Of a stretch of 64,000 nucleotides of DNA, positions 21,200 to 32,015 are shown piece by piece (position 1 is the first letter of the stretch; every line of letters starts with the position of its first letter). Made by a program: the position numbers and the translations under genes. The stretch lies in assembly GCF_004769195.1 (NCBI RefSeq), contig NZ_RQET01000013.1, positions 62,001 through 126,000 on the forward strand, in the 5' to 3' direction. Source of the DNA: Leptospira fletcheri (GTDB lineage: Bacteria > Spirochaetota > Leptospiria > Leptospirales > Leptospiraceae). The notes below the pieces were generated by a model. That model saw nothing but the letters and a program-made list of their open reading frames with translations. It did no database searches and was not told the DNA's origin.

Positions 21200-22255
21200 C
21201 TATTCGGGCTCGGAAATCGTTCTAACATCCGCCTTGGTTTTGATCCGATCCAGGAGTTCCATGATTCCCAGATTTTCCCGAAGGCTCCCAGTAATGCGTT
21301 CCGATTTATTCGAAAGAACGGATCGGATTTCCGCATAGAGATTCTCGAAGGGATTCGATCCGAGGGAAGATTTTTCGGGAAACGAGACTTCCGTCAAACT
21401 ATTAAATCCTTTGTATTTCGAGGAAGGCTTGGATTCGAACATCCGGAACCCGTCGTTGGAGAGAATGATCCTGGCCGATTCCGTCATAATATCCATTTCG
21501 AACTGAAAGTACTTCCTGCTCCCGCCAGCCTCCAAAAAAACCACAGGTCCCGATCCGTATTCGAGAAGAGCGACAGCTCTGTCTTCCGCCGGGATCCCCT
21601 TTCTCCTGCGAATTCCGGAGCGAACTCGATCCGGTTTTCCCAGATACCAGTAAATCAAATCCACCGCATGAGTTCCGTCATGGAACAGCGGTCCCGTCCT
21701 CCCTTTCCAAGCCCGGCCCGGCGCTGCGGAGGAAGTCAGTACAGACGCTCGGATCGTCCTGACTGCGCCGTATTTTTCGGAGTCCAAAACCTCTTTTGTC
21801 CAGGCGTATTTCGGATGGTATCTTCGTTCATGATTCACCCAGATTCTCGTCCCGTTTTTTCGAGCCAGCCGGTCCAACGACTTAGCCTGTAAAAACGTTT
21901 CGCAGACCGGCTTTTCCACCAGAAGGTTCTTTACACCCGAACGAATCGAGACGACGGAATCGAAAAAATGGGATTCAGTAGGAGTCGCAACGACGACCAG
22001 ATCCGGAATCTTGCCTCGGGAAAAGAAGGTCTCCCAATCGGAAAACGCCAGGCGAGAAGGTACTTCCCATTGGCGCAGGAAGGAATTTCTTTTTTCCTCG
22101 TTCGGGTCGACGCAGCCGATCAGTTCGAAGTTTTTCTTTCCCCAAGAACTGAAAAGAACGCCTGCATGAGTGCACGGCTTCTGCCTCAGAGGATCCGTTT
22201 CGAGGGAACTCGCGATCCTTCCCAGTCCGATCAAAACCGTCTTCACCTTCGGCAT
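21200..22255 (-). CDS. Gfo/Idh/MocA family oxidoreductase
   Basis: 351 residues. The N-terminal Rossmann domain starts VLIGLGRIASSLE, and the family motif appears as LLVEKPVCET (EKP, with the catalytic Lys). The C-terminal half has NHERRYHPKY and a DGTHAVDLIYWYLG segment with the usual acid/His pair. Such enzymes oxidise or reduce sugars, cyclitols or nucleotide sugars with NAD(P). The substrate is not predictable here. It is the first gene of the minus-strand run ending in the AI-2E-family gene, only five bases before the ABC1 gene. Confidence 0.88.
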   Translation of the reverse strand: MPKVKTVLIGLGRIASSLETDPLRQKPCTHAGVLFSSWGKKNFELIGCVDPNEEKRNSFLRQWEVPSRLAFSDWETFFSRGKIPDLVVVATPTESHFFDSVVSIRSGVKNLLVEKPVCETFLQAKSLDRLARKNGTRIWVNHERRYHPKYAWTKEVLDSEKYGAVRTIRASVLTSSAAPGRAWKGRTGPLFHDGTHAVDLIYWYLGKPDRVRSGIRRRKGIPAEDRAVALLEYGSGPVVFLEAGGSRKYFQFEMDIMTESARIILSNDGFRMFESKPSSKYKGFNSLTEVSFPEKSSLGSNPFENLYAEIRSVLSNKSERITGSLRENLGIMELLDRIKTKADVRTISEPE

Positions 22256-22278
22256 CGAGGATACTGAAAGAGTTTTTT

Positions 22279-22302
22279 CGGGTTTCGCAACCCGATTTTT
22301 TT
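22279..22302. terminator. terminator-like hairpin between divergent genes
   Basis: Stem CGGGTT/AACCCG (22279-22284 and 22289-22294) with loop TCGC, followed on plus by a seven-base T run. It looks like a Rho-independent terminator reading rightward, yet it lies upstream of both divergent genes, about 50 bases before the murF ATG. It may block transcripts from the left or act in the murF leader. Confidence 0.4.
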
Positions 22303-22350
22303 CCCAAAATCCGCTACCTAGCCCGGCGGTATTTCGGAAAGCTGTACTCT

Positions 22351-23754
22351 ATGCGAGCCGATTTCAGATACGACCCGGAGACTGTCCGTAGGGTTCTTTC
22401 TTCCCCTTCTTCTTTTTCCTTTGTTCCAGAACCGGAGATCCTTTCCATTACCACCGCGTCCGGATCATGCGAGAAGGGATCCCTATTCGTTCCTCTCCTC
22501 GGCAATCGAGACGGACACGACTTCATAGCCGATGCCCTGGACTCCGGCGCCTCCTACTTTTTGTGCAAGCAAGACCACCCCATCCTGCAAAAACTCGCGG
22601 AATCCGACCGACAAAAAGCGATCCTCGTCAAGGAACCCTTGGTTGCTTTGGGAAAACTCGCGGCTTATCATCGCTCCAGATTTAATCCCGTGCTGATCGC
22701 CGTTACCGGATCCAGCGGAAAGACGACCACGAAGGAAATTTTAAGTTCCTGCCTGTCCCCTCTAGGAGAAGCGTTAGTCGTAACCGAGAAAAATTACAAT
22801 AATGAAATCGGAGTTCCGTTCACTTTATTCCGAATAGGACCGAAGACGAGGTTCGTAATATGCGAAATGGGAATGAATACGAAGGGGGAAATCGCCAGGC
22901 TATCGAAGATGGCAAGACCTGAGTTGGCCGTAGTGACTACGATCGGAACGGCCCACATAGAATATCTAGGTTCCCAAAAAGGAATCGCCAAGGCCAAAGC
23001 AGAGATCCTGGAAGGAATGCCCAAGTCCGGAATTTTATATTATCCTAAAACGGAAGAATATAAGAGGACCTTAAGCAAGAAAGCGGCAAGATACGGAGTC
23101 AAATGCAGGTTCGTAGACAGATTCCGAGAATTGAATATTCAGGAAACATTAAGAGAAGGATTCAGATTGGAAATTTCGGGAAGGACGGTGGACTGGAATT
23201 TGCCCGGAATCAAATTGCTGGAGAACCTTTCCCTTTGCGTTTCCGCATTAAAAGAATTGAAAGTTCCTTCGGAATGGATCTTGGACGGTTTGAAAAACTT
23301 CAAGGCGGGCGACAAAAGACTGGATTTGCAGGAAGGAAATTATCGGATTCTAAACGACACTTACAACGCAAATCGGGAATCCATGCTTTCTTCTTTGAGC
23401 GCCTGCTCCCAATTGGCGAACGGAGAAGGATTTTATGCCGTTTTGGGGGATATGAAGGAAGTAGGATCCTTCTCCAAAAAATTCCACACCGAAATCGGAA
23501 AATTTGCGGCGAGTCTTTCCAACTGCAAAGGAGTCTTCACTTACGGGAAGGACTCCGCATATCTCTCGGAAGGTTTTCGGAAAAAAGCGGACGCTTCGAA
23601 AAAGACGGCTGCGTTTCCGGGAGACGAGGAAGGCCTCAAGGCGCTTTTGGAAACGATCCGGCGGGAGGTCCCGCAAGGATCTTATTTATTAGTCAAAGCC
23701 TCTCGCGGAATGAAATTAGAAAGAGCGGTAGAAGCGCTAAATTCGACCTCTTGA
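22351..23754 (+). CDS. murF: UDP-N-acetylmuramoyl-tripeptide--D-alanyl-D-alanine ligase
   Basis: 467 residues, the normal MurF length. It adds D-Ala-D-Ala to the UDP-MurNAc-tripeptide in the cytoplasm. The N-terminal substrate domain contains SITTASGSCEKGSLFVPLLGNRDGHDF; the ATP loop is AVTGSSGKTTTKE near residue 118; YNNEIGVPFT and the NDTYNANRESM segment follow. It lies outside the minus-strand mur/fts run and instead precedes purE and purK on plus. ATG 22351 is the only reasonable start. Confidence 0.95.
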   Translation: MRADFRYDPETVRRVLSSPSSFSFVPEPEILSITTASGSCEKGSLFVPLLGNRDGHDFIADALDSGASYFLCKQDHPILQKLAESDRQKAILVKEPLVALGKLAAYHRSRFNPVLIAVTGSSGKTTTKEILSSCLSPLGEALVVTEKNYNNEIGVPFTLFRIGPKTRFVICEMGMNTKGEIARLSKMARPELAVVTTIGTAHIEYLGSQKGIAKAKAEILEGMPKSGILYYPKTEEYKRTLSKKAARYGVKCRFVDRFRELNIQETLREGFRLEISGRTVDWNLPGIKLLENLSLCVSALKELKVPSEWILDGLKNFKAGDKRLDLQEGNYRILNDTYNANRESMLSSLSACSQLANGEGFYAVLGDMKEVGSFSKKFHTEIGKFAASLSNCKGVFTYGKDSAYLSEGFRKKADASKKTAAFPGDEEGLKALLETIRREVPQGSYLLVKASRGMKLERAVEALNSTS

Positions 23755-23755
23755 A

Positions 23756-23779
23756 TCGGTTTCGGGCTTGCGAAACCGA
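23756..23779. repeat. inverted repeat between murF and purE
   Basis: Nine-base arms, TCGGTTTCG and its complement CGAAACCGA, with a six-base loop, directly after the murF stop. There is no T-tract on either side, so it is not a standard terminator. It could shape the mRNA between murF and purE. Confidence 0.4.
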
Positions 23780-23802
23780 GGACACCGGAAGATCCTGCAA
23801 GC

Positions 23803-24291
23803 GTGCAACCGAAAGTAGCGATCATTATGGGAAGCCATTCCGATTGGGAAACGATGAAGGAATCGGTCCTCGTTCTCGAAGCGCTGGGAGTTCCTTGTCA
23901 TAAGGAAATCGTCTCCGCCCATCGTTCTCCCGAATTGATGGTCGATTTCGCAAAAACGGCCAAGTCTAAGGGATTCGAAATCATCATTGCGGGCGCAGGG
24001 GGCGCGGCCCACCTTCCAGGAATGGTCGCTTCTCTTACGGATCTTCCGGTATTAGGAGTTCCGGTAAAATCCTCCCAGTTGAACGGACTGGACAGCCTAC
24101 TCTCCATCGCGCAAATGCCCGGCGGAGTTCCCGTAGGGACCCTCGCCATAGGGGCAGCCGGGGCGAAAAATGCCGGGCTGTTAGCGGCCAGAATCCTTGC
24201 TCTGCGGGATGAAAGCTTGGCTCGTAAGCTCGAAGAATATCGCACGAAACTTCGGGAAGAAGCCTTATCTAAAAACGATCTTCTATCATGA
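23803..24291 (+). CDS. purE: 5-(carboxyamino)imidazole ribonucleotide mutase
   Basis: 162 residues, class I PurE length. It converts N5-CAIR to CAIR in purine synthesis, working after PurK. Typical blocks are [21 protein letters not shown] with the catalytic His, [13 protein letters not shown] and [13 protein letters not shown]. The start is GTG 23803; no in-frame ATG lies before the IIMGSHSD block. It overlaps purK by four bases, so the two are translated together. Confidence 0.95.
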   Translation: MQPKVAIIMGSHSDWETMKESVLVLEALGVPCHKEIVSAHRSPELMVDFAKTAKSKGFEIIIAGAGGAAHLPGMVASLTDLPVLGVPVKSSQLNGLDSLLSIAQMPGGVPVGTLAIGAAGAKNAGLLAARILALRDESLARKLEEYRTKLREEALSKNDLLS

Positions 24292-25409
24292 ATAAAACCC
24301 TATTGCCTCCTTCACGTCTAGGACTCATGGGTTCCGGACAGCTCGGAAGAATGTTCGCGCAAGAAGCGATCCGGATGGGATACAGAACCTCCGTTTACTC
24401 TCCGGAGAGGAACAGTCCCGCATTTCTGGCGGGAGCCGAGGAAACGGTGGCCCCGTACGAAGACGAAGACGCGTTACTGAAATACCTGCAGGGTTTGGAC
24501 GCTCTGACTTTCGAATTCGAAAACATTCCGAACGCCGAATTGAATCTGATTCAGAAATTTTCCGAGAAGAACGGACTCAGAGTCTATCCGTCTCCGGAAT
24601 GCATTCGGATCGCCCAGCATAGGATCCGCGAAAAATCCACCTTTCGCAAATTGGGTTTGCCCACTGTCGCCTTTTATCCGATCACGAATCGATCGGAAGC
24701 CTTAGCTGCCGTCGAGTCCTGCAAGTTCCCGGCAATCTTAAAAACCTCTTCCTTCGGTTACGACGGAAAAGGCCAGACAAAGTACAGGAATAGGGAAGAG
24801 TTCCGATTCTGGGCGGAATCGATCGGCAGCGAACCTTTGGATCTTATTTTGGAGGAATATTTCGACTTTGAAAAGGAAGCCTCCGTGATCCTAGCGAGAA
24901 ACACTGAAGGAAAAATCTTCTGTTTTCCGCCTTCCGAAAATTTTCATAAGAACCATATTCTCGACCTCACCGTCCATCCTGGACGTTTCTCCCAGAATGT
25001 AAAAGAAGGAATGAAAGAAGCCGCAATCCGTTTGGCGGAAGGGATAAATTACGCGGGAGTCTTCGGGCTGGAATTTTTCGTAAAGGGTAACGTATTCATA
25101 TTAAACGAATTCGCACCCCGCCCCCATAATTCCGGTCATTTTTCCCAGGACGCAGCCGGGATTTCCCAGTTCGAATTGCAGGTACGTATTCTTGCCGGAC
25201 TTCCCCTGCCGGATTCGAACCCAGCCCTTCCTAGTTCGATGAAGAATATCCTTGGACAGGATTACGAACCTACTTCCGAAAAATGGACGAAATATCTTTC
25301 CGATTCCAGATATACGTTGCACCTGTACGGAAAATCCGATCCCAGAAAGGATCGAAAAATGGGTCACTGGAATTATACTGGAGAAATGCCGGAATCCGCT
25401 TTCGAATAG
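24288..25409 (+). CDS. purK: 5-(carboxyamino)imidazole ribonucleotide synthase
   Basis: 373 residues, ATP-grasp enzyme that carboxylates AIR to N5-CAIR with ATP and bicarbonate. It begins [22 protein letters not shown], the PurK N-terminal loop. The middle has [13 protein letters not shown] for ATP binding and the C-terminal third has [17 protein letters not shown], which carries metal ligands. It follows purE with a four-base overlap. Its last 37 bases overlap the 3' end of murC on the other strand. Confidence 0.95.
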   Translation: MNKTLLPPSRLGLMGSGQLGRMFAQEAIRMGYRTSVYSPERNSPAFLAGAEETVAPYEDEDALLKYLQGLDALTFEFENIPNAELNLIQKFSEKNGLRVYPSPECIRIAQHRIREKSTFRKLGLPTVAFYPITNRSEALAAVESCKFPAILKTSSFGYDGKGQTKYRNREEFRFWAESIGSEPLDLILEEYFDFEKEASVILARNTEGKIFCFPPSENFHKNHILDLTVHPGRFSQNVKEGMKEAAIRLAEGINYAGVFGLEFFVKGNVFILNEFAPRPHNSGHFSQDAAGISQFELQVRILAGLPLPDSNPALPSSMKNILGQDYEPTSEKWTKYLSDSRYTLHLYGKSDPRKDRKMGHWNYTGEMPESAFE

Positions 25410-26809
25410 GAAAGGAACTGGAGTCCCCAATCCCGGACGTTTCCCGCTCCCAATGTCAGCAGCTTGTCCCCTTTTTCCAAGCAAAGGCTCAATTCCTTGC
25501 AACCGGCCTGAACGTCTTCGCTTAATATCTGAACTTTCTTTTTCATGGACTTTGCGATCAACTCGGAACCGACACCGGAAATGGGATCTTCTCCGGCGGA
25601 ATAGATCGGTAACAGATAGACCAGATCGCCCGTGTCCAAACTTTCCGCAAACTCCTTGTAGAGGTTTTCAGTGCGGGTATAGCGGTGAGGTTGGAAGAGA
25701 ACGATTGTCTTTCCTCCGGTCGCAGACATTTCCCGCATAGAAGCAAGCACCGCGCGAACTTCCGTGGGATGATGACCGTAATCGTCATACACGTCCACTC
25801 CCGATTTGGAGCCCATGAATTCCAACCTTCGCTTTACTCCGGAATAACCGGAAACGACCTCCGCTCCTCGTTTTGCAGGAATCCCCGCTTCTATTCCCGC
25901 CATCACTGCCGCAAGAGAGTTCCGGAGATAATGTGCTCCGGGAAATTTGGACCGAAAAGAAATCTCTTCCGCCCGGTATAGAAACGTAAGTGTTCCGCTT
26001 TCCAGCTTGTACGGAACCGAGGAATCCGAGGCGGCACTCTGCATGGACTTGCTCCATCCGTCGGGAAGAATTTCAGTAAAACCGAATATTCTTTCCCTCG
26101 TATCAACGGAATGCAAGCACTCGCGGATCCCCGGATCGTCCAAATTCAAGATCACTCTGCGGCTCCCTTTCCGAACGAACTCTCCGAAGGCGGCCAGGAG
26201 ATTTTCCCGAGTCTTAAAGTAATCCAGGTGATCGTCGTCTATATTCGTCAGAATACGTATGGGTGCGTCGTGGTTCAGAAACGTCCCGTCAGATTCGTCG
26301 GATTCAAATACCGCAAATTCTCCGGAACCGAATCTTCCGCCCTTTCCTCCCAGGAATGCGACTTCTCCGCCGACCATTACGGAAGGATCCATTCCGACGG
26401 CATCCAGGAGAAAGGAGGTCATCGCCGCGGTGGTCGTCTTTCCGTGGGAGCCTGCCACAGCGATTCCGATTCGATGCGAAAAGCAATCGTGCAGGACTCG
26501 AGAGCGATGGTAGAAAGGAATATTCCGTTTTTCGAAAATATTCGCCACCGGATGGGCTCCGATCTTTACCGCTGAGGAATAGATCGCGGCGTCGAAGGAT
26601 GCGGGAATTTCGTCATGTCGACCGTAAATCTTCGCGCCTTTCTTTTCCAACTCCGCCGTCGTCGAACTCTTCTTCCCGTCGTATCCGGCAACGGGCATTC
26701 CTAGATCGATGAGTATATGCGCGAGGCTGGACATGCCGGAGCCGCCTATGCCCAGAAAAAAAGGTTTGGAAAAAGGAAGCTCGAGTCCGGAAAATTCGAT
26801 TTCGGACAT
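25373..26809 (-). CDS. murC: UDP-N-acetylmuramate--L-alanine ligase
   Basis: 478 residues from ATG 26809. It joins L-Ala to UDP-MurNAc, the first peptide step of peptidoglycan synthesis. The N-terminal Rossmann-like loop is FLGIGGSGMSSLAHIL, the ATP loop VAGSHGKTTTAAM, and DDYGHHPTEVRAVL the C-terminal MurC hallmark. The open frame continues upstream to 26866, but ATG 26809 sits in the TGATG stop-start junction with murG and places the Rossmann loop at the usual distance. The 3' end overlaps purK by 37 bases. Confidence 0.95.
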   Translation of the reverse strand: MSEIEFSGLELPFSKPFFLGIGGSGMSSLAHILIDLGMPVAGYDGKKSSTTAELEKKGAKIYGRHDEIPASFDAAIYSSAVKIGAHPVANIFEKRNIPFYHRSRVLHDCFSHRIGIAVAGSHGKTTTAAMTSFLLDAVGMDPSVMVGGEVAFLGGKGGRFGSGEFAVFESDESDGTFLNHDAPIRILTNIDDDHLDYFKTRENLLAAFGEFVRKGSRRVILNLDDPGIRECLHSVDTRERIFGFTEILPDGWSKSMQSAASDSSVPYKLESGTLTFLYRAEEISFRSKFPGAHYLRNSLAAVMAGIEAGIPAKRGAEVVSGYSGVKRRLEFMGSKSGVDVYDDYGHHPTEVRAVLASMREMSATGGKTIVLFQPHRYTRTENLYKEFAESLDTGDLVYLLPIYSAGEDPISGVGSELIAKSMKKKVQILSEDVQAGCKELSLCLEKGDKLLTLGAGNVRDWGLQFLSYSKADSGISPV

Positions 26810-27882
26810 CAACCCTTTCCGAAGAAAAATCGAATCGTTTCTTCTGCCGCGTCCACGTGGGAACATTCCAAGGACTTGACGGAGATATCGTTCAACACCT
26901 GAGGATTCTCAGCAAAATCGTTCAACACTTGGAACAATCTGCTTTCGTCCTCGTCTTTCTGTTCGATCACGACCGCGGCACCGTTCGCTTCCATGTATTT
27001 CGCGTTGGCGGTCTGATGGTCATCCTTTGCGAACGGGTAAGGAATCAGAATCATTGGAAGGGCAAAGGCGGCGCATTCCGAAAGTACGCCGGAACCGGAA
27101 CGCGCGACAACCAGATTGGCCCATTCGTAATGCTCGGCCATATTGTCCGAGTACGAAATCAGATCCGCCATCTTGGTTTTTTTGGAGACCTCGTCGTAAA
27201 GTGCGGTTCCGGTCAGCATTCTAAAACGGAATCGTTCTTGGATGAAGTCGTGCTTCATCAGATTCACCACGATATTATTGATTTGTCTGGCTCCTTGAGA
27301 ACCGCCCATCACTAAAACGTTAAATTGTTTCTTTTTCTTCGGATCCCATTTTTCGCCGAACTTCAGGGTCAACTTAGGAACGGCCTTCTTTCGAAGCGGA
27401 TTGCCCAAGATCTCCCACTCGCAGGAAAGTTGTACAGACTTAGGAGGAAAACTGAAAGCCGCTTTTTTGGCGAATCGGAAGAAGATCCGATTTACGCTAC
27501 CCGGTATACAATTTTGTTCGCATAACAAGATCTGCTTTCGGAAGATCAAGCCGAACAGTAGCGCGGGAAAACTGGAGTATCCTCCCATTCCGATCACCGC
27601 ATCGACACCTAATCTGGAGAATTGAAACCAGGATTTGAGCAAATGGAACACATAACGGAAGGGTAATAACAGAAAATTCCCGGAAAGATTCGGAGTATTG
27701 TGCCAGAGAACTTCGCAAGGCGCCTGCTTCAGGTCCGGATTGTCCTTATTGCGATAAAGGGAATGGATATAGACCTTGTCGAAACCGTACGTTTCTTTTG
27801 CGGAAACCAGGACTTCCGCAAGCGCGACCCCTGGAGATATGTGTCCGCCGGTACCTCCGGCGGCGATCAGGACGGATCTCAT
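26809..27882 (-). CDS. murG: UDP-GlcNAc:lipid pyrophosphoryl-undecaprenol GlcNAc transferase
   Basis: 357 residues. Converts lipid I to lipid II at the inner face of the membrane. The first loop is [18 protein letters not shown], the central block [14 protein letters not shown], then [13 protein letters not shown] and the donor-binding [26 protein letters not shown]. Compared with common MurG the loop TGGH-I-SPG is unchanged. It overlaps ftsW by four bases and murC by one base. Confidence 0.95.
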   Translation of the reverse strand: MRSVLIAAGGTGGHISPGVALAEVLVSAKETYGFDKVYIHSLYRNKDNPDLKQAPCEVLWHNTPNLSGNFLLLPFRYVFHLLKSWFQFSRLGVDAVIGMGGYSSFPALLFGLIFRKQILLCEQNCIPGSVNRIFFRFAKKAAFSFPPKSVQLSCEWEILGNPLRKKAVPKLTLKFGEKWDPKKKKQFNVLVMGGSQGARQINNIVVNLMKHDFIQERFRFRMLTGTALYDEVSKKTKMADLISYSDNMAEHYEWANLVVARSGSGVLSECAAFALPMILIPYPFAKDDHQTANAKYMEANGAAVVIEQKDEDESRLFQVLNDFAENPQVLNDISVKSLECSHVDAAEETIRFFFGKG

Positions 27883-29030
27883 ACGCCTAAGTTCTCCCGT
27901 CTGGTTATATTGACAAGAATTCCGAAGGCCGCCAAAACCACGAGGAGAGAAGATCCGCCGTAGCTCATAAACGGAAGACTGATACCCGTGATCGGGAAGA
28001 GGCCGGTTACCACATAACTGTTAATCACGAATTGGGTTCCTAAAATGAACAATAGCCCCGCACCCAGATAAAAACCGAACGGATCCGCGACCTTCTTCAA
28101 TAGAACGTAAATCCTGTAGAGCAAAAACAGCACGATCCCGAAAAAGAAGAGAAATCCGGCGAACCCGAAATCCTCCACGAAAGTCGCCAGCACGAAGTCC
28201 GTATGACTATAGGTAAGATATCTGTGGGCATAGCCGCTAGCCAACTTGCTTCCGAACCATCCTCCATCCAGAAACGCCCGAAAAGAGGTGACGAGCTGGT
28301 GTCCTTCGTCGAAGCGGAACTTATAAGGATCCAACCAAACCTCCATCCTTTTCTTTCTATAGCCGACCCTATCCACCAAAAGATAGGCCAACGGAAGGGA
28401 AACCAATCCCACTAGCAGGAGGCTTCGGATCGGAAAACCGAACAGAAAGACGAAGGCCAATACCACGAATAGGATCTCCATCGTAGTACCGAAAGCCGGC
28501 TCTGCCAAGATTAGAACCAGTACGGTCAAAAGCAGAACTCCCGGTACCAGAAATTTCTTGGGTTCCCGATTTTCCTTTTCCCTCCACTTGGAAACCATGG
28601 AGGAAAGATAAACGACCACTGCGAGTTTCGCGATTTCGGAAGGTTGAAGTTGGTAAGGACCGATTCCGATCCATCGATGGAAATTCCTTCCGTAATAAGT
28701 TCCGACGGATTTTCCGACTCCGGGAATGAACACAAGACCTAAGAGTAAGATACTTAGTAGAATTCCGACCAAGGCCACCTTTTCCAAACGACGGTAGGGA
28801 AAATTCGCGAAAAAGAAAAAAACCGCAAGTCCGATGCAGGCCCATAAAAGCTGCTTCTTCAGGAAATATTCCGAATCGTGAAAGTCTCTCCAAGCCGTGA
28901 CGGAAGAGCTGGAATACATGATGCAGATCCCGAATAAGAGAAGTAGAAAAACGGCGCCCACCGTCGGCAGATCGAAAGGAGTCCCGGGAGACTCCCAGAA
29001 GTCCTTCCATTTTCCGACCAGGGATTTCAT
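27879..29030 (-). CDS. ftsW: FtsW/RodA/SpoVE family (SEDS) glycosyltransferase
   Basis: 383 residues, ten membrane helices. SEDS proteins polymerise lipid II into glycan strands with a class B penicillin-binding partner. Typical stretches are [51 protein letters not shown] and [12 protein letters not shown]. The site between mraY and murG favours FtsW over RodA. No class B PBP gene lies in the cluster, so its partner is encoded elsewhere. Confidence 0.93.
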   Translation of the reverse strand: MKSLVGKWKDFWESPGTPFDLPTVGAVFLLLLFGICIMYSSSSVTAWRDFHDSEYFLKKQLLWACIGLAVFFFFANFPYRRLEKVALVGILLSILLLGLVFIPGVGKSVGTYYGRNFHRWIGIGPYQLQPSEIAKLAVVVYLSSMVSKWREKENREPKKFLVPGVLLLTVLVLILAEPAFGTTMEILFVVLAFVFLFGFPIRSLLLVGLVSLPLAYLLVDRVGYRKKRMEVWLDPYKFRFDEGHQLVTSFRAFLDGGWFGSKLASGYAHRYLTYSHTDFVLATFVEDFGFAGFLFFFGIVLFLLYRIYVLLKKVADPFGFYLGAGLLFILGTQFVINSYVVTGLFPITGISLPFMSYGGSSLLVVLAAFGILVNITRRENLGV

Positions 29031-30139
29031 TGGATTTTGAGACTAGAAAGGGAGATGATCGCAAGGATGACTGCGACGATCCAGAACCGAATGACCACCT
29101 TGGTTTCCGAGATTCCCCCTAACTCGAAATGGTGGTGTAAGGGCGCCATCTTGAATATCCTTTTCTGAGTCAGCTTAAAGGAACCTACTTGGAGGATAAC
29201 GGAAAGGGATTCCGCCACGAAGATTCCTCCTAAAATAACGAGCAGGATCTCCTTTTTCAACATAACGCAGGTCATTCCGATGGTAGCTCCGAGAAAGAGG
29301 GAACCGGTATCTCCCATGAATACCTGGGCCGGATGCGTATTGAACCAAAGGAAACCGATCAGCGCTCCTGCCAGAGCGGAAAGAAACACGCTATATTCGT
29401 GGGCTCCGGGTAAATAAGGAATATTTAAATAGTTCGCCGCGACCGGAGTTCCCGACACGTAAGAGATGATCGCGAGAGTAGTCACGGAAATACATGCCGT
29501 TCCGCCGGCAAGACCGTCCAGTCCGTCGGTGAGATTGACTCCGTGACTAGCGCCTAAAATCACTAGGATGGAAAACGGAATCGCAAAAATTCCCAAGGCC
29601 AAAACCGGTCCTTTTACGAAGGGCAAAAATAAATCGGTCAGATGGAACGGAATTCTTCCCGATGTCCCGCCGGGAGCTTCGCCTGTATAATAAAAGTACG
29701 CTATACAAAAACCGGCGGACAACAGAACGGAAAGAACGAACTTGGTTCTCGCCCTCATTCCACCTTTGATCTTTTTCACCGACTTCATATAATCGTCGCA
29801 GAATCCCAAAGCGGAAAATAAAATCGCACCGCTCAGAAGCAGCAAGATGTTCGGGTTCTTAAGATTCCCCCAAAGAAGAACGGAAAAGAGAAGAGCTCCG
29901 ATGATCATCAATCCTCCCATCGTGGGAGTTCCGGACTTGGCGCTGTGAGATTTGGGACCGTCATCCCTCACGCTTTCTCTGAACTTCAATCCGTATAGAA
30001 AATCGATCACTTTTCCACCGAACCAAAACGTTAAAAACATAGAGGTCAGCCCGGCCATCAAAGCTCTGAAGGTTACATAGCTGAAGATACGGAGGGAATC
30101 CCATTCCCTAAAAAAGTATTCGTATACGTAATAGAACAT
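29027..30139 (-). CDS. mraY: phospho-MurNAc-pentapeptide transferase
   Basis: 370 residues with ten helices. Transfers phospho-MurNAc-pentapeptide to undecaprenyl phosphate, giving lipid I. Marked segments are [25 protein letters not shown] with the Asp pair, [18 protein letters not shown] and [11 protein letters not shown] with HHHFELGG near the end. It overlaps ftsW by four bases; murE lies 33 bases upstream. Confidence 0.96.
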   Translation of the reverse strand: MFYYVYEYFFREWDSLRIFSYVTFRALMAGLTSMFLTFWFGGKVIDFLYGLKFRESVRDDGPKSHSAKSGTPTMGGLMIIGALLFSVLLWGNLKNPNILLLLSGAILFSALGFCDDYMKSVKKIKGGMRARTKFVLSVLLSAGFCIAYFYYTGEAPGGTSGRIPFHLTDLFLPFVKGPVLALGIFAIPFSILVILGASHGVNLTDGLDGLAGGTACISVTTLAIISYVSGTPVAANYLNIPYLPGAHEYSVFLSALAGALIGFLWFNTHPAQVFMGDTGSLFLGATIGMTCVMLKKEILLVILGGIFVAESLSVILQVGSFKLTQKRIFKMAPLHHHFELGGISETKVVIRFWIVAVILAIISLSSLKIQ

Positions 30140-30172
30140 AATCCTCTTAAACCGATCGGGGGTTCTTAGATC

Positions 30173-31678
30173 CTATCGTCCGGATTCGGCAAAGAGCCAA
30201 GCTTTTTGTATTTCTTCCCCGTCGTCGAAATGACGTTTTTCCTTTCCGATAATCTGATAATCCTCGTGCCCTTTTCCCGCGACCAAAAGGCATCCTCCTT
30301 CCTTCAATAGTAAAACCCCTTTTCGGATCGCTGCTGCCCGGTCCGCAGTTCGGAAGACCGGGAGATAACCCGGGGAAAATCCCGCCTGGATCTCGTCCAA
30401 AATGGATTCAGGATCTTCCGTCCTAGGATTGTCGGAAGTTAGGATGACCCGATCCGCGAGGGATTCCGCGATGCCTGCCATTTGCGGACGTTTGGTTCTA
30501 TCCCTGTCCCCGCCGCATCCGAATAATAAAATGAGTTCCTTCGGATTGGATTCCCGGACGCTGGTCAAAATATTTTTCAAAGCATCCGGAGTATGGGCAT
30601 AATCCACAACTGCCATTCTAGATCGATCCGGACTATAATAGATCTGAAAACGCCCCGGAATTTGAGGAATACGACCCAGCGCTTCCAGTAAGAGGGATTT
30701 CTCCCATCCGAATGCGAATCCCGCCGTTAGGGCCAAGGCGGTATTCCGGACGTTGAAACCTCCGAGAAGATTGGTCCGAACTTTTACGGGCCCTCCCCAA
30801 GCGATCGGCAAATTCAGGTCGTAAGTCGTCTCCGTTAAGGAAAATTCCTCGTTCGAGATTCCAAACTCTTTTCCCTTTTCTCCCAAAGCGTACAATTTCA
30901 AATTCGGGCAATCTGCGGAAAGGAGTTCCTGCATCTCTTTTCCTCCGGAAACGGAAAGATCGAGTACTCCGAAAACGGAAGGATCCTTCCCCAAAGAACG
31001 GAACAGGATGCTCTTGCTCTTTAGATAATCTTCCATGTCCGGATGGAAGTCGAGATGATCCTGGGTCAGATTCGTGAAGATGCCCGCGCGAAAGACAGTG
31101 CCTAACGTCCGCCCTAATTTTAAACCGTGGGAACTTGCCTCCATAAACACGTATTCCACGCCCGCGATTTGCATTTCGTTCAGAATTTCCTGGAGGCTGC
31201 ACGCATCGGGAGTAGTGTATCCAGTATCCAATTTTTTACCTTGGAACTTGACTCCGACGGTTCCGATCACAGCGGTGCGTTTGCCTGCGGCTTCCCCCAA
31301 AGAGGCTAAGATATGAGTCAGAGAAGTCTTTCCATTCGTTCCCGTAACTCCGACCACCTTCAATTTTTCCGAAGGATAGTCTAAAAGAAAAGATGCGATC
31401 CTGCCCGCCAATCGATCGGGGTCGATCCGACTGTATAGTACAATCTTTCCCGGTAATTCGCGAGAGGCATTTTCCCGATCGGAGAATAGAACGAACCTAC
31501 AGGTAGAAAGAGCCGCATATTCCCGACCTTTCGGTCCTAAAGAATCCGGTACGCAAAACAGATCCCTTTCGGAAAGTCTACGCGAGTCCGTACGGACATA
31601 ACCTACTTCCTCTTCCGAAGAAAACGGGGAAGATGTTCTGATTTCGGGAAATGCTTTAAGGAGAACGGAAAGTTTCAA
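30173..31678 (-). CDS. murE: UDP-MurNAc-L-alanyl-D-glutamate--diamino acid ligase
   Basis: 501 residues, standard MurE length. Adds the third-position diamino acid to the stem peptide. ATP loop VVGVTGTNGKTSLTHIL; TTPDACSLQEIL and EASSHGLKLGR follow. The C-terminal recognition motif reads SDNPRTEDPESI, with DNPR as in meso-diaminopimelate-adding enzymes, so mDAP is the likely substrate. The first 23 bases overlap the ftsL-like gene. Confidence 0.95.
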   Translation of the reverse strand: MKLSVLLKAFPEIRTSSPFSSEEEVGYVRTDSRRLSERDLFCVPDSLGPKGREYAALSTCRFVLFSDRENASRELPGKIVLYSRIDPDRLAGRIASFLLDYPSEKLKVVGVTGTNGKTSLTHILASLGEAAGKRTAVIGTVGVKFQGKKLDTGYTTPDACSLQEILNEMQIAGVEYVFMEASSHGLKLGRTLGTVFRAGIFTNLTQDHLDFHPDMEDYLKSKSILFRSLGKDPSVFGVLDLSVSGGKEMQELLSADCPNLKLYALGEKGKEFGISNEEFSLTETTYDLNLPIAWGGPVKVRTNLLGGFNVRNTALALTAGFAFGWEKSLLLEALGRIPQIPGRFQIYYSPDRSRMAVVDYAHTPDALKNILTSVRESNPKELILLFGCGGDRDRTKRPQMAGIAESLADRVILTSDNPRTEDPESILDEIQAGFSPGYLPVFRTADRAAAIRKGVLLLKEGGCLLVAGKGHEDYQIIGKEKRHFDDGEEIQKAWLFAESGR

Positions 31679-32015
31679 AATCGGACTCGTTCCGCTCGGG
31701 GGGGAGCGTTACGGTAATGATACGATCCCCCACCGTAATCGGCAAGTAATGATACGTTTTCCGATACAGTGCCTCGATGCGTCGAGCGGACGTATAAGTG
31801 GCCATCCCTATTTTCAGGTCGTCGTTTTTCTTCAGGAGAAGTTTCTTTTCCTGGGAACTCAGAGAAATCTCCCGGTTGAGTCTGGAGACCTGGACGTTCT
31901 GCCATACGAATAAGAATAGAAGGGAGACCGGAAGACCGATTTTCAAAAAGACGAGGGCTAAAAATCCGAGATCACCCCAGATCCGGCTATGGTACCAATC
32001 TTTCAGCCGACTCAT
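31656..32015 (-). CDS. FtsL-like small cell division membrane protein
   Basis: 119 residues: a short cytoplasmic start, one transmembrane helix (about 18-41), then a coiled-coil stretch rich in Leu, Ser and Lys ([28 protein letters not shown]), then a short tail. This is the FtsL/FtsB layout, and its place between rsmH and murE is where ftsL sits in other genomes. FtsL sequences diverge strongly, so the call rests on topology and position. It overlaps rsmH by 4 bases and murE by 23. A class B PBP gene would normally follow and is missing. Confidence 0.7.
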   Translation of the reverse strand: MSRLKDWYHSRIWGDLGFLALVFLKIGLPVSLLFLFVWQNVQVSRLNREISLSSQEKKLLLKKNDDLKIGMATYTSARRIEALYRKTYHYLPITVGDRIITVTLPPERNESDFETFRSP

